64,000 nt of DNA from positions 310,001 through 374,000 of the forward strand of contig CP087211.1 in assembly GCA_020912385.1 (NCBI GenBank). The letters run 5' to 3'. Positions within the stretch are counted from its first letter, which is position 1. Every line of letters starts with the position of its first letter. The notes beneath the pieces are model-generated. The model made no database searches. It saw only the letters and a list, made by a program, of their open reading frames with translations, and had not been told where the DNA came from. The position numbers and the translations under genes are program-made. Positions 54,612 to 64,000 of the stretch are shown piece by piece. The stretch comes from Neofusicoccum parvum (lineage: Eukaryota; Ascomycota; Dothideomycetes; Botryosphaeriales; Botryosphaeriaceae).

Positions 54612-55970
54612 ATGACGGAGCTTCGCCCCATCGCCGTGCAGACCATTCAATCTGCGGTTGCAGGTTCTGCAATTTCCTTTCTTGTTCTTCTATTAAAGTT
54701 CTTCTCGCGTTACCGTTCAAAGAGCGCCTTTGGTTTGGACGATGCGCTGGTCGCACTGGCATGGATGGTCACCGTCCCTTTCGCCGTTTCTTTCTACATA
54801 CGTGAGTATCTTCTTGCCTGTGTACATAAAGATTGGAGAATGGTAAGCTGACAAGGAGCAGAAGGGAAAAATGGAATGGGATACACTATGACGGAAATTC
54901 CCCTTGATGTTTTCCTCACCGGAAGACAGTGGTAAGTTCTCCTTTTTCACTTCATGAAAACTATTTTTTGACCATCGAGGAAGGAATTTAACTAACATAC
55001 CTTGCTCCTGACAGGTTTTGGGCTTCATCCTGGATGTATTACCTTGGTTTGGGTCTTTCGAAGCTCAGCGTGACACTACAGTTCTTCCGGATCTTTGTCA
55101 CACCGAAAACGCTGCTCGTCACCAAAGGCACCATCGCGTTCGTCTGCTCGTGGACCGTCATCGCAGTCTGTGTTGCGGCATTCGAATGTATACCGGTGGA
55201 GAAATATTGGAACAGGCGCCTCCCGGGGAAGTGCATCAACGGCCGCGACACGTTCCTCGCCAACGCAGTCATGAACATCGCAACGGACTTCATCATCATC
55301 GGCATCCCGGTCCCCAGTCTGATGAAGCTGCAGGTCGGCCTCGCGAAAAAGCTGGGGCTGATGTTCGCGTTTTCGCTGGGCATGGTGTAAGTGGCCGCTT
55401 CCGCCCCCCGCTCGTGCGGGATCCCGTGTCGCACGCAGCCGGACGGTGATGCTGACTGAAACCAGCGTCTGCGCGATTTCGATTGCCCGCATACCGATGG
55501 TCATGCTGGCGTTCAAGGCGGGCAAGCCCGGCAATCTCTCGCTCATGATGTGGTCCGCCATCGAGCTGAACGTCGCCATCATCTGCGCCTGCCTGCCGTC
55601 GATTCGCCCGCTTTTCGTCTCGTTCCTGAGGTTCACCGGCCTTGACACGTACATGAAGACCATAACACGTACCAGCGGGGCGAAATCGAACTCCAAGAGA
55701 GCTGCGTATGGCGGTGGGACGGGCGGAAGTGCTGTGGTCAGCGCGGTGAGGAGACACGGGACAAATGGCAGAGGGGGGAGCAGGGTCGAGTACATTGAGA
55801 TGGAAGACGGAGTGGAGGACAGGATCAAGGTGCAGAGGAGCGTCGAGGTGAAGTCGGAGATATTCCATGGCAGCGAGAGCCGGAGCAGGCAGAGCGACGA
55901 GGACAGCATCGACAGGCTGGTGAACATGCCAGATCGGACGCATAGGGTGACATGGCTGAACGGGCCGTGA
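54612..55970 (+). CDS. SAT4-family rhodopsin-like integral membrane protein (PTH11-type)
   Basis: Fungal seven-transmembrane protein of 378 aa, exons 54612-54801, 54862-54931, 55015-55386 and 55466-55970. Helix segments are visible in order: GSAISFLVLLLKFFSRY, DDALVALAWMVTVPFAVSFYI, ASSWMYYLGLGLSKLSVTLQFFRIF, GTIAFVCSWTVIAVCVAAFE, ANAVMNIATDFIIIGIPVPSL, KLGLMFAFSLGMVVCAISIARI and MMWSAIELNVAIICACLPSIRPL. LGLGLSKLSVTLQFFRIF and the D-F-I-I-x-P-x-P segment are typical of the SAT4 group. The cytoplasmic tail is Ser/Arg-rich. Members related to PTH11 sense surface cues; no CFEM domain is present here. All splice phases agree. Confidence 0.92.
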
Positions 55971-56442
55971 GGCTGAGAGAGGAGTCTGTATTTCTATTGG
56001 TTCACGAACAAGAGCAAGTGTACGACTGCATGAATTGACGATTCGCACCGGCAACGCTTCTCTCCACTGCAGTCTTCGTCCACTCTTCCGGGACGCCGAG
56101 ACATCGGGCCAGGTACTCTCTCAGAGTGCAATGTCGGTTGTACAACTCGCCACGGCGGATGCCGGGCTGTGCCTCAATAATCTCTACCGTGTTTCACGAG
56201 TCAACATCCAATATTCTGGGGGATGTCGGCCTTTGCCGTTGCTCCCGACCCCGTCATTACCGAGACTGAGGCAGCGCCCAGACACCAACGCCGGTTATAT
56301 AAAACAATCGCCGCATCGCCGGGTAAAATTGCTGGGCCAGCGCCAGTCACCTCGCCTCCTCGTGCATCCCCCGTTGGACGCTAGAACCTCCTCCCTCTGT
56401 CCAGCGCCCCCTCGTCACCAACGGTTTCCGATCTCTGCGGCC
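55971..56442. promoter_or_regulatory. Promoter of the second carboxylesterase with TATA box
   Basis: A 472-bp gap between co-oriented genes. A good TATA box, TATATAAAA, lies at 56296-56304, about 140 bp before the esterase ATG, and pyrimidine-rich leader sequence follows. Confidence 0.55.
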
Positions 56443-58336
56443 ATGTGGCAGTGGTGTGGCGCCCTGCTTTTAAGCTTAATCGGCGCCGTTGTGGCTGCCG
56501 GCCCGACGGTGACGGTCAAGAATGGTACACTCGAGGGCGTTCACTCTCCGCAGTACGACCAGGACTTTTTCCTGGGCATTCCATTCGCTCAGCCGCCTGT
56601 TGGCGATTTGAGATTCCGCCAAGCGCAGCCGATCAACACCACGTGGGACGGGGTGAAGTCAGCAAACACCTACTCGGTTGAGTGCGTGGGCTATGGCGTG
56701 CGTTTGCAAACAATCTCTACGGTGTGGCGCCCGCTGACGATGCTTCCAGTCTGATCAGTTCTTCTACCAAACCTCCGAGGACTGCCTCTACCTCAACGTC
56801 ATCCGCCCTGCCGAGGTGGACGACTACGAGCCTCTGCCCGTCGCCGTCTGGATCCATGGTGGCGGCTTCACCCAGGGAGGCGGCGTTGACCAGCGCTACA
56901 ACATGTCCTTCATCATCCAGAACGGCGTGGAAATCGGCAAGCCGTTCATTGGCGTGTCCCTCAACTACCGTCTCAGTGCATGGGGCTTCCTGATGGGCGA
57001 GGAGGTGCAGGACAGCGGCAACACCAACATCGGACTTCGCGACCAGCGGCTGGCCCTGGAGTGGGTGCAGGAGAACATTGCCGCATTCGGAGGTACGCGA
57101 TGCCGCCGCCACACGAGCTGAAGACCCGCTGACGTCGTCCCATCAGGCGACCCATCCAAGGTCACCATCTTCGGCGAGTCCGCGGGCGCCATGTCGGTCG
57201 GCTTCCACCTGGTGGCCTACGGCGGCCGAGACGACCGGCTGTTCCGCGGCGCCATCATGCAGTCCGGCGCCCCCGTCTACTACACCCGCCTGAACGACAG
57301 CTCCCAGTTCGAGCCGAAGTACCAGTCCTTCCTCTCCGCCACCGGCTGCGCCGACCTAGCCTGCCTGCGCGCCCTCCCCTACGCGGACCTGAACAAAGCC
57401 ATCAACCAGACCCAGTTCATCACCTGGGGCCCGGCCATCGACCGCGACCTCATCCAAGGCCTGACTTCCACACAGCTGCTCGCCGGCAAGTTCATCAAAG
57501 TCCCCGTGATATCTGGCGCCAACTCCGACGAAGGCACCGCCTTCGGCCCGAGCAGCATCGACACCGAGACCGACTTCGTCAACGCCCTCACCTGTAAGCC
57601 GCCCCTCCCGCCCTCACCAACCCACCAACTAACCCCACCCCCAGCCCTCAGCATCCCCCCCACCCTCACCCCCTCCATCCTGTCCGCCTACCCCGACACC
57701 CCCTCCCTCGGCATCCCCGGCTCTTTCCCCAACGGCCCGCTCCCCCCCACCTTCCGCTTCACCCTCCCGCAGGGCGCGCAGTACCGACGCAGCGCCGCCT
57801 ACCACGGCGACCACTACTTCGTCGCCAACCGGCGGCTCGTGTGCCAGACGTGGGCGGCGCGGGGCGTGGCGGCGTACTGCTACCGCTTCAACGCTATCCC
57901 GAACGGGATCCCGTGGGCGCGCGGCGCCACGCACTTCCAGGAGGTGGCGTTCGTGTTCCGCAACGAGCTGGGCGTGGGGTACGAGGAGCCGGTCGCGCGG
58001 AAGCCGTTTGCGGGCAAGCCGGCGAGCTATGTGGAGCTGGCGGGGATGATGGCGGGGATGTGGGCGGCGTTTGTGGTGGATTTGGATCCGAATGCGTGGG
58101 CGGAGGGAGCGGAGGGGGAGGGGGAGGGCGGCGAGGAGGAGGACAGGGACGGGCCGCCCGGTGCGGCGTGGATGTTGGGGCCGGGCGGCGGCCAGCGGTG
58201 GCCGAAGTACGATCTTTTCTACCCGACCGACTTCGTGTTTGATGCGAATGTCACGAGCTACGTTGAGATGGATACGTACAGGGCGGCGGGCATTACTCTG
58301 ATTAATGCTAATGCGGCGAAGGTCCTTGGCCGTTGA
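56443..58336 (+). CDS. Secreted type-B carboxylesterase
   Basis: Alpha/beta-hydrolase of 578 aa, exons 56443-56697, 56750-57092, 57147-57593 and 57645-58336, all in phase. Signal peptide MWQWCGALLLSLIGAVVAAG. Family motifs in order are FLGIPFAQPPVGDLRF, SEDCLYLNV, WIHGGGFTQGG (oxyanion hole), FGESAGAMS (nucleophile Ser, canonical form), GANSDEGTAF (acidic member) and ATHFQEVAFVF (catalytic His). A Glu/Gly-rich acidic insert (about 58100-58150) interrupts the C-terminal region and is unusual. The first intron has a weak donor (GTGCGT). It shares only the general fold with the esterase at 22.1 kb; exon layout and motifs differ, so they are not recent duplicates. The substrate is unknown. Confidence 0.93.
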
Positions 58337-59307
58337 GGTGGGTGGGCTGAGGTGCGTTTTGAGCTCTTATTGATTCTTGTGTAGCATTAGCATTTTAAGG
58401 GGCGTGCATGACGATAACAGTTTTAATCTTATACTAACTCACCGGAATAAATTCAGCTGTATAAGCGTATTCTGCTAACCGAATAGACTCGGGTTGTCGT
58501 TATTGCAATTGGTTTTGTACGCGGGATCAGTACGACTCCGAAACTTAATGAGCTATGAATGGTCCCGATCAATCGGTTGATGGTAAAAACCACCGGTCTC
58601 CCAAGAACGTCCACGGGTTCCCAATGATCGGTCCACGAGCTGTGCAGGCTCACAGCCATCTCACAATCTCCATTAATCTTTACGATTTTAGCACAGCCTC
58701 TGTAAATATGGAGTGCGGAGGTTGGTACCTTAACTACAGTTGGAGAATCAAACATCTCATAAAGTGAGATAATTTCCAAATATGCAGTGATAATCGTTGT
58801 TTGGAGCATCGAAAGTCCTTGACAAACTTTCTGCCAGCAATCGTAGATCTGAAGAATCTTTTAACTTGTAAAAGAGCATGGCTCCGAGCCTCCGACGAGT
58901 CCATTGCGCAGTAGGTGGCTGGCAAGTGACTTGACCTGTATCTTAATGGCTGGCTTGATGTCGATATTCTTTCTGACCAGTAGTTGCATGTCCCCTTTCT
59001 TCACACGAGAGGAATTCTATACCCGAGTGTTGGGCAAGATATGGAGCCGGAAAGTCGTTCTGTTATTGATTTCCGGTCTTTCATCCTCGATTCCTCGTTG
59101 ACGAATTCGTGAGGTAGACGTGTAGTTGAAGGAAATAGGTACGATGATGGATATCTGAAGAAACTTTCATGGCGCAGGAACCTGCGAAACGTACTCGTCT
59201 AGAAGCAAAATAGCCTAGGGACGTCATCCTAGAAACTGAGAGCACAGCGAGGTCTGCATGAAACACATTACAAGATGCTCGCTTTGTATTAACACCAAGC
59301 TACCAAC
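58337..59307. other. Intergenic, convergent 3' ends
   Basis: A 971-bp AT-rich region between the convergent esterase and enoyl-reductase genes. No gene is supported; only short frames occur. Confidence 0.5.
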
Positions 59308-60501
59308 CTACGTCTTCCCAAACACGAAAACCCCCTTTCCAGACCTGAATCCGCCGAGGGTACCCTGCACAGCCTTGACCAGCGTGTCCTGCTTCGTATC
59401 CCAATCCCACTTGACCTCATCCACCGGCACATCCTTGAACTTGCCCTCGCGGATCAAGCTCAGCACATGGTCCACCGTCCGCTTCTTCTCATCCGGGTTC
59501 TCCTTGCTCCACTTGCTAACCCAGAATCCATCGAAGTGGATGTTCTTAAAAATCAGCAGCGCCGTCGGCAGCTGCACCGGCTGCTTCGACATCCCACCAT
59601 AGGTAACCAAATGGCCCTCCGACGTAAGCAGCTTCGCCAGCGCCGTCGCCGGCTTGCCACCCACGCAGTTCAAGCCCAGCGGAACGCGATCGCGGCCGCC
59701 ATTCGTCCACTCCTTGACCTGATCGGAGAAGCCCTTAGCCTGGAGCTCCTCATCCGTGACGACGACATCGGCGCCCAGCTCCTTGAGCTCCCTCTTCAGC
59801 TCCTCCGTGCCCTCCGGGCGCGCGCGGATGACGTTGATGCTCTTGTACCCCCACAGCCTGCCGAGCTGGATGGCGGCCCTGCCGACCCCGCTGTTCGCGC
59901 CGTTCTGCACGAACCAGTCGCCCTCCTTCAGGTCCGCGAAGTCGCGCAGCATGCGGTACGCGGTGCACGGGTTGATGCTGACGGTGCCGACCTGGATCGG
60001 GGTGAGGCCGGCCGTGTCGTCGATCTTGAGCAGGTTGCTCTCGTCCGTCTGGACGTGGGTGCGCCAGGTGCCGAAGCCGGGCTGCTTCATGATGACCCAG
60101 TCGCCCTTCTGCACGGACTTGACGCCGGCGCCGGCGCTCAGCACCTCGGCGACGCCCTCGTTGCCGCCGACGGCGATGGGCTTGGCCGTGCTGAGCTCCG
60201 TCGTGAACGTCGGCTTGGACGGGTACACGCCCTGGATCTGGTTGATGTCGGCCGGGTTGATCGGCGCCGCCAGGAAGCGCAGCGTCAGCTTGTCGCCGTG
60301 CGCCGGCGAGATCGAGTGCTGGTGCACCCGCAGCACGTCCTGCGGCTCGCCGTACGTCTCAAAGGCCAGCGCCTTGGCCTGCTCGTAGCCGTACGCCGAG
60401 ATGCATCGTGTCTGGGAGGAGAGGAGCGGGGAGCGGGCGGCGGCGGCGGGGATCGCGAAGGGCCTCGCGGCCGTGGACAGCAGCGCTCTTCTGGAAGCCA
60501 T
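59308..60501 (-). CDS. ETR1: Mitochondrial trans-2-enoyl-CoA/ACP reductase (MECR/Etr1-like)
   Basis: Single-exon gene of 397 aa. It catalyses the last, NADPH-dependent step of mitochondrial type II fatty-acid synthesis, needed for lipoic acid and respiration. An N-terminal Arg/Ala/Ser-rich presequence (MASRRALLSTAARPFA..) targets the matrix. LAAPINPADINQIQGVYP is the hallmark catalytic segment of this family, containing the conserved Tyr. The cofactor domain has GDWFVQNGANSGVGRAAIQLGR, then NVIRARP. GGMSKQPVQLPTALLIFKNI and DGFWVSKW are also typical. Length and order match fungal Etr1 over the whole protein. The start is the ATG that opens the presequence. Confidence 0.94.
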   Translation of the reverse strand: MASRRALLSTAARPFAIPAAAARSPLLSSQTRCISAYGYEQAKALAFETYGEPQDVLRVHQHSISPAHGDKLTLRFLAAPINPADINQIQGVYPSKPTFTTELSTAKPIAVGGNEGVAEVLSAGAGVKSVQKGDWVIMKQPGFGTWRTHVQTDESNLLKIDDTAGLTPIQVGTVSINPCTAYRMLRDFADLKEGDWFVQNGANSGVGRAAIQLGRLWGYKSINVIRARPEGTEELKRELKELGADVVVTDEELQAKGFSDQVKEWTNGGRDRVPLGLNCVGGKPATALAKLLTSEGHLVTYGGMSKQPVQLPTALLIFKNIHFDGFWVSKWSKENPDEKKRTVDHVLSLIREGKFKDVPVDEVKWDWDTKQDTLVKAVQGTLGGFRSGKGVFVFGKT

Positions 60502-61001
60502 TGGAGGCTGGGCGTGCGGACTGGATGGGCTCTGGCGGAGGTGGGCGTGTTTTGAGCGTCACATCAGAGCTCCCGCAGGATGACGTCGCTCCGCGGCCCG
60601 AGGAAACTGCCGGCTGCTTCGGCCAACGGGAAGTCGTCAACGGCTTCACCATTACTCATCCACATTTCATGCATCTTCTGGGCCGTGGTAGTAGCGATGT
60701 CTTGCATAGGGCTGAGCTTTAATTTGAAAGCATAATTCACGCAAAACCTCCCATCGCTCACGTTCCATTGAGAGATTTCCAGAGGCTGAATTGGTAAAAA
60801 CAAGAGTACATTCATAGAAACACGCGCCTGATCGTAAAATACATTTCCAGCACAAAACCACGCTTGGATTACCTCGTATGAACATAAAAGCATTAACCAG
60901 ATTACACTCGCAAAGAGGGTATCTAGCGCGATGATAGAGTATAAATCGATTCCACAAAGATATAGTTTCGCGCGGCCAAGGACATAAACAGTGGGTAGAG
61001 G
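60502..61001. other. Intergenic
   Basis: A 500-bp gap: promoter of the enoyl reductase and 3' side of the next minus-strand gene. Nothing else is seen. Confidence 0.5.
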
Positions 61002-61796
61002 TTACTCGTCGTCGAGAATCGAGCTTGCTAGGGGGCCGAAGAAGGGTACTTCGCAACGGTCGAGCGTTTCCGCTAACAATCATTAGCTACAGTCTCAACA
61101 CCACGGGTGGAGAGCGAATCTTTACCATCGCGATAGGCCCGCATCGTCAGATACCCGATAACAGCCAAGTCGACCAAGAACAGCAGCCAGGACATTATCG
61201 TAGACCAGGAGAAGACGATGTGGATGACGAACATGAACGAGAAAAGCAGCGCCGACTGCCACGCGTGGAACCTAGGAGATCGAAATCCGTCAGCCTCTTC
61301 AACAGCATTCCTCCCGCAAGCCCTTCAACGACCGGCGGAACAAAAAGACGCCAACTCACCTCACATAGTCACTCCGATGCTCCAGCACCAGCAACAGCAC
61401 CCCACCCGCCGGCGGCAGCAGCAGATACGCCAGACACGCCTCCCAATCCATACGTATCCCCAACCTCGTCTCGAACAGATCCAGATCGCCCCTCGCGCCT
61501 CCCACCGCGCCGCCAGGCCCCCACCCGCCGCCCGGACTGCTCCACCCGCCGCGCTCCAGGTCCGCGCTGCCCCGCGCCGCGTTCTGGTAGCCGAAGTAGC
61601 CTCCCTGCGCGGCGTTTTGGTATTGCGGCGAGGCGGCGCCGAGGGCGGAGGTGCCGAGGGCGCTGCCGGAGCGGCCGTGGGCGGAGGGGCGGGTGGTCGA
61701 GAGCGAGGGCCGCGGGGAGTGCGTGGGCGAGCGGATCGGCGGGGAGAGCGCGCGCGTGTTCTCCGGCGAGGCGTCTTGGTACGGCGCGAAGTTCAT
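61002..61796 (-). CDS. Small membrane protein, DUF4870/Tic20-like
   Basis: 217-aa protein, exons 61360-61796, 61126-61271 and 61002-61072. Both introns (88 and 53 nt) are needed to build the conserved core. The N-terminal 100 residues are Pro/Ser/Gly-rich (ALSPPIRSPTHSPRPSLS..) and cytosolic. The core reads ACLAYLLLPPAGGVLLLVLE then HRSDYVR-FHAWQSALLF, the signature of the DUF4870/Tic20-like four-helix family, with two further hydrophobic segments (FMFVIHIVFSWSTIM, LLFLVDLAVIGYLTM). The C-terminus is short and acidic. Function in fungi is unknown to me; location is probably an internal membrane. Confidence 0.85.
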
Positions 61797-62517
61797 GGCG
61801 GAGGCCCGGGGGGGGTTCTCGCTCGTGGTGGGAGGGGAGGCGGGCGCGCGTGGGTGGTGCGGGAGGCGGAGGGGTCTCGTGTGCGCGGTTTGCTCGGATT
61901 ACGCGTGTGCGGTTAAGGTGGAGATAAGTGGGTGTGGTTGTAGGGGGGATCGTTTGTTCTGCCGACGAGATACGGACGCGGCGCGGCGGCTGTTGATTGT
62001 TGAGAGGGGTTCGTGGGAATGGAATTACAAAGGTGAGTAGCTGGAAGAGTGCGGAGACGAATGGAACACGAGATGGCGGGGTATTGTTGCTGGTCAGACG
62101 GTGATAGAGAGGCGGTGGAGAGGTGGACCGTGACACTGGCCGACGCGCGGTACTTCTCACGTTCTGTAGGGCTGAGCGCGACAGCTTGGGAGCTCGGGAG
62201 CTTGGGCCAAGCCTGTATGTTGCTCGACGTGACGGACAGCCACCTGCAGCTCTCAATGGTTCGCTAGAGTTAAGCATTTGTCCCGAGGCTCGTTTGGATT
62301 CTTGATCTTGTTACCGACAGCTGAGCCTTCAATATTTTGTTCTTTTAATTTGGATTTTCATATGTGCTGCTGCCTTGCACCGATACCCATCAAGACCTGC
62401 ATCTAAGCAGTACTTCTGCTGAAAGCATTCGCTAGCTGGGATTTTACCATCACTACTTTCCCCTTGCATCGAGTACAAACAGTTAGAGAATCGCTTACTC
62501 ATTCCTCAAACCCCTAC
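61797..62517. other. Intergenic
   Basis: A 721-bp gap between two co-oriented minus-strand genes, GC-rich near 61800-61900 and AT-richer near 62330-62400. No gene is seen. Confidence 0.5.
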
Positions 62518-64000
62518 TCAAAGCGCCAGATCCTCAATCCTGATCAGCCCATCTCCCATACCCGCCGCTGCCCATCCACCGCACCTCAAATTCGGATTCC
62601 ACGCCACCTGCGTCGACGCCGTCTCCTCTTCATAGATAGTGTTGTACACCACGCCCTCGTACTGATTCGGCAATCCCTGCTCGACCCAAAGCTTGTAAAC
62701 CTCCGCCTTGAACCCGTCAACGATCCTGGCTATTGGTCCGGCGTGCTTCAGCTCTCTCTTCGGCCTCGCTTTGACGACAGTCTCTGGCGGTTTCTTGAGA
62801 TCGCTCCGTGTATCTGCAGCCGCAGAAGCTTCATCGACGATGCCATTCTTGTCTATCGCGCGCCGCCATTCGTGCATGAACCACGTCTGATGCCACATCT
62901 CTGCTTTAGCAATCAGCACCTTGCGCATCGGGTTGGTGGAAATGACCATGCCGTCTGTGCAGCCGATGAGAGTGAATGGATGAACGGGGCTTGCGGAGAT
63001 GTGTTGGATGTTGCTGTTTGCGCGGCCGACGCTCATGTTGACGTGGAAGCGACGGAGTGACAGCGCCAGGAGAGTGTAGTTCTCATCGCAGGTCAGGAAG
63101 CTTTGAGAGACGTCGTGCCACTGCAATGGCGCACTTCCTGTACGCGATCGCTGGGAGAACGTAACATCATGGTTCGGGGCGCGGATGTCAATCAACTGAA
63201 GGAAGCCATCCATGCTGCTTGTTGCAATGCAGTGTGGATGAGACGGGTATGCTGACGCGATGCTTAGAACGTAGCTGCTGTGGGCGTTTCGATATAATAG
63301 AGGACGGGAGACAGTAAGGCTGTCTGAAAGAAGAGAGTCGGAGATGTCCAAAACTGCGATATTCCCGTTGGAGCACCCGGCCGCAAGATGGTTGCTTGAC
63401 AACCATGCCATACTGGTGTATATACAGTCGGGTGGCTTCGACTCAAAAGCAGCCTTTCGTATATGAATATACTGGGGCTCTGAAGACTTTGGATATCTGA
63501 TATCCAGAACTCTTATCCTCCCGTCTCCCCAAACTCCTGCAAGAAGCCCGAGGTGAACCTCGTCGCCATCCTCATCCTTTCTCCGAGGCATAGGACACCA
63601 CTTCATAGCGCGCACTGTTCCCCAATCCGTGCATATCGCAAGTTCGAGCTGTGGAGGGATGTTATAGTCTAGGTGGCCCTCGTCCAACGGACGGATACTC
63701 CAGACTTGGATAGCAGCTGGTGTAGGCTCTGCAGGAACGAAGCCCGGAGCAGAGAAATTTCCCGTTGTTTTGTACGACTTGACTCGCTGCAGCGCTGCGG
63801 CAGAGACGTATTGTGAATCCTCTTGCCATGGAACCCATTCCAGACATTGGATCTTGGAACCCAAGCTGAACAACCATGCTTGTCTAAGAGGCGGGCCCTT
63901 CACACCATCTAGCGGCCCGTCTTCGTCATTGCTCCTGTGAGCATCCTTTGACCATGCCTGACCGATGTTGATAAACTCGCCTGCTAGAAGCTGCACAGGG
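62518..64000 (-). CDS. WD40 protein, probable TFIIIC subunit (Sfc6/Tfc6-like), partial at right edge
   Basis: C-terminal 490 or so codons of a beta-propeller protein; the frame is still open at base 64000, so the N-terminus is outside. WD-like blades include AAIQVWSIRPLDE, GDGRIRVLDIRYP, LAAGCSNGNIAVLDIS, IATSSMDGFLQLIDIRAP and LIGCTDGMVISTNPMRK. The segment FLTCDENYTLLALSLRRF followed by TNPMRKVLIAKAEMWHQTWF and HEWRR recalls the fungal TFIIIC subunit related to Tfc6/Sfc6, which binds tRNA-gene promoters. This assignment rests on resemblance by eye. No intron is visible in the part present. Confidence 0.75.
   Translation of the reverse strand, partial: PVQLLAGEFINIGQAWSKDAHRSNDEDGPLDGVKGPPLRQAWLFSLGSKIQCLEWVPWQEDSQYVSAAALQRVKSYKTTGNFSAPGFVPAEPTPAAIQVWSIRPLDEGHLDYNIPPQLELAICTDWGTVRAMKWCPMPRRKDEDGDEVHLGLLAGVWGDGRIRVLDIRYPKSSEPQYIHIRKAAFESKPPDCIYTSMAWLSSNHLAAGCSNGNIAVLDISDSLLSDSLTVSRPLLYRNAHSSYVLSIASAYPSHPHCIATSSMDGFLQLIDIRAPNHDVTFSQRSRTGSAPLQWHDVSQSFLTCDENYTLLALSLRRFHVNMSVGRANSNIQHISASPVHPFTLIGCTDGMVISTNPMRKVLIAKAEMWHQTWFMHEWRRAIDKNGIVDEASAAADTRSDLKKPPETVVKARPKRELKHAGPIARIVDGFKAEVYKLWVEQGLPNQYEGVVYNTIYEEETASTQVAWNPNLRCGGWAAAGMGDGLIRIEDLAL

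Noticed and set aside
22104..58336. The two type-B carboxylesterases as a recent duplication
   Set aside because: Exon layout, nucleophile motif (GKSSG versus GESAG) and C-termini differ; they share only the family fold.
59467..60555. 362-codon open frame antisense to the enoyl reductase
   Set aside because: Composition is Arg/Leu/Asp-rich without domain structure, a shadow of a GC-rich conserved gene.

Overview
The window is nuclear DNA of a filamentous ascomycete (Pezizomycotina). The evidence is the short introns (mostly 46-90 nt, GT..AG with CTGAC/CTAAC-like branch sites) and the gene families present: Zn2Cys6 regulators, HET-domain proteins, an RTA1-type protein, a SAT4-type rhodopsin-like membrane protein, a GH72 glucanosyltransferase and a PDR-type ABC transporter. 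Class or genus cannot be fixed from the sequence. I see no bacterial operon logic, CRISPR array, convincing tRNA or intact transposon.

Layout. 0-4.4 kb: a PDR/ABCG drug-type transporter cut by the left edge and a Zn2Cys6 regulator, both on the minus strand. 5.9-7.6 kb: a GPI-anchored cell-wall beta-1,3-glucanosyltransferase. 8.4-11.5 kb: a large C2H2 nuclear-type protein whose paralogue lies at 49.6-52.1 kb. 12.9-16.0 kb: a zinc-less MDR oxidoreductase and a secreted Asp-box beta-propeller hydrolase. 17.4-20.6 kb: an Upc2-like Zn2Cys6 factor and an RTA1-family membrane protein, divergent. 22.1-26.1 kb: a type-B carboxylesterase and an unrecognised Cys-rich protein. 26.4-46.2 kb has an accessory character: two HET genes bracket a berberine-bridge-type FAD oxidase, a sugar transporter and a divergent Zn2Cys6 regulator, followed by a P450 and a flavin monooxygenase. 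No PKS, NRPS or terpene synthase core gene is visible here. 46.6-58.3 kb: a protein kinase, the second C2H2 protein, a rhodopsin-like receptor and a second carboxylesterase. 59.3-64.0 kb looks like core genome: mitochondrial enoyl reductase, a small Tic20/DUF4870-like membrane protein and a TFIIIC-like WD40 protein cut by the right edge.

Working links (inference): ABC pump with its neighbouring regulator; Upc2-like factor with RTA1 (sterol/lipid stress); sugar transporter with its divergent regulator, whose shared promoter holds a CGG-N6-CCG site; P450 with flavin monooxygenase as a possible tailoring pair.

Two accessory genes, the first HET gene and the berberine-bridge oxidase, each carry one in-frame stop in an otherwise intact reading frame. 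A window-wide pattern also stands out. In many GC-rich genes the sense strand uses C-ending codons near the 5' end and changes to G/T-ending codons towards the 3' end, sometimes restarting after an intron. This pattern also produces the long antisense open frames.
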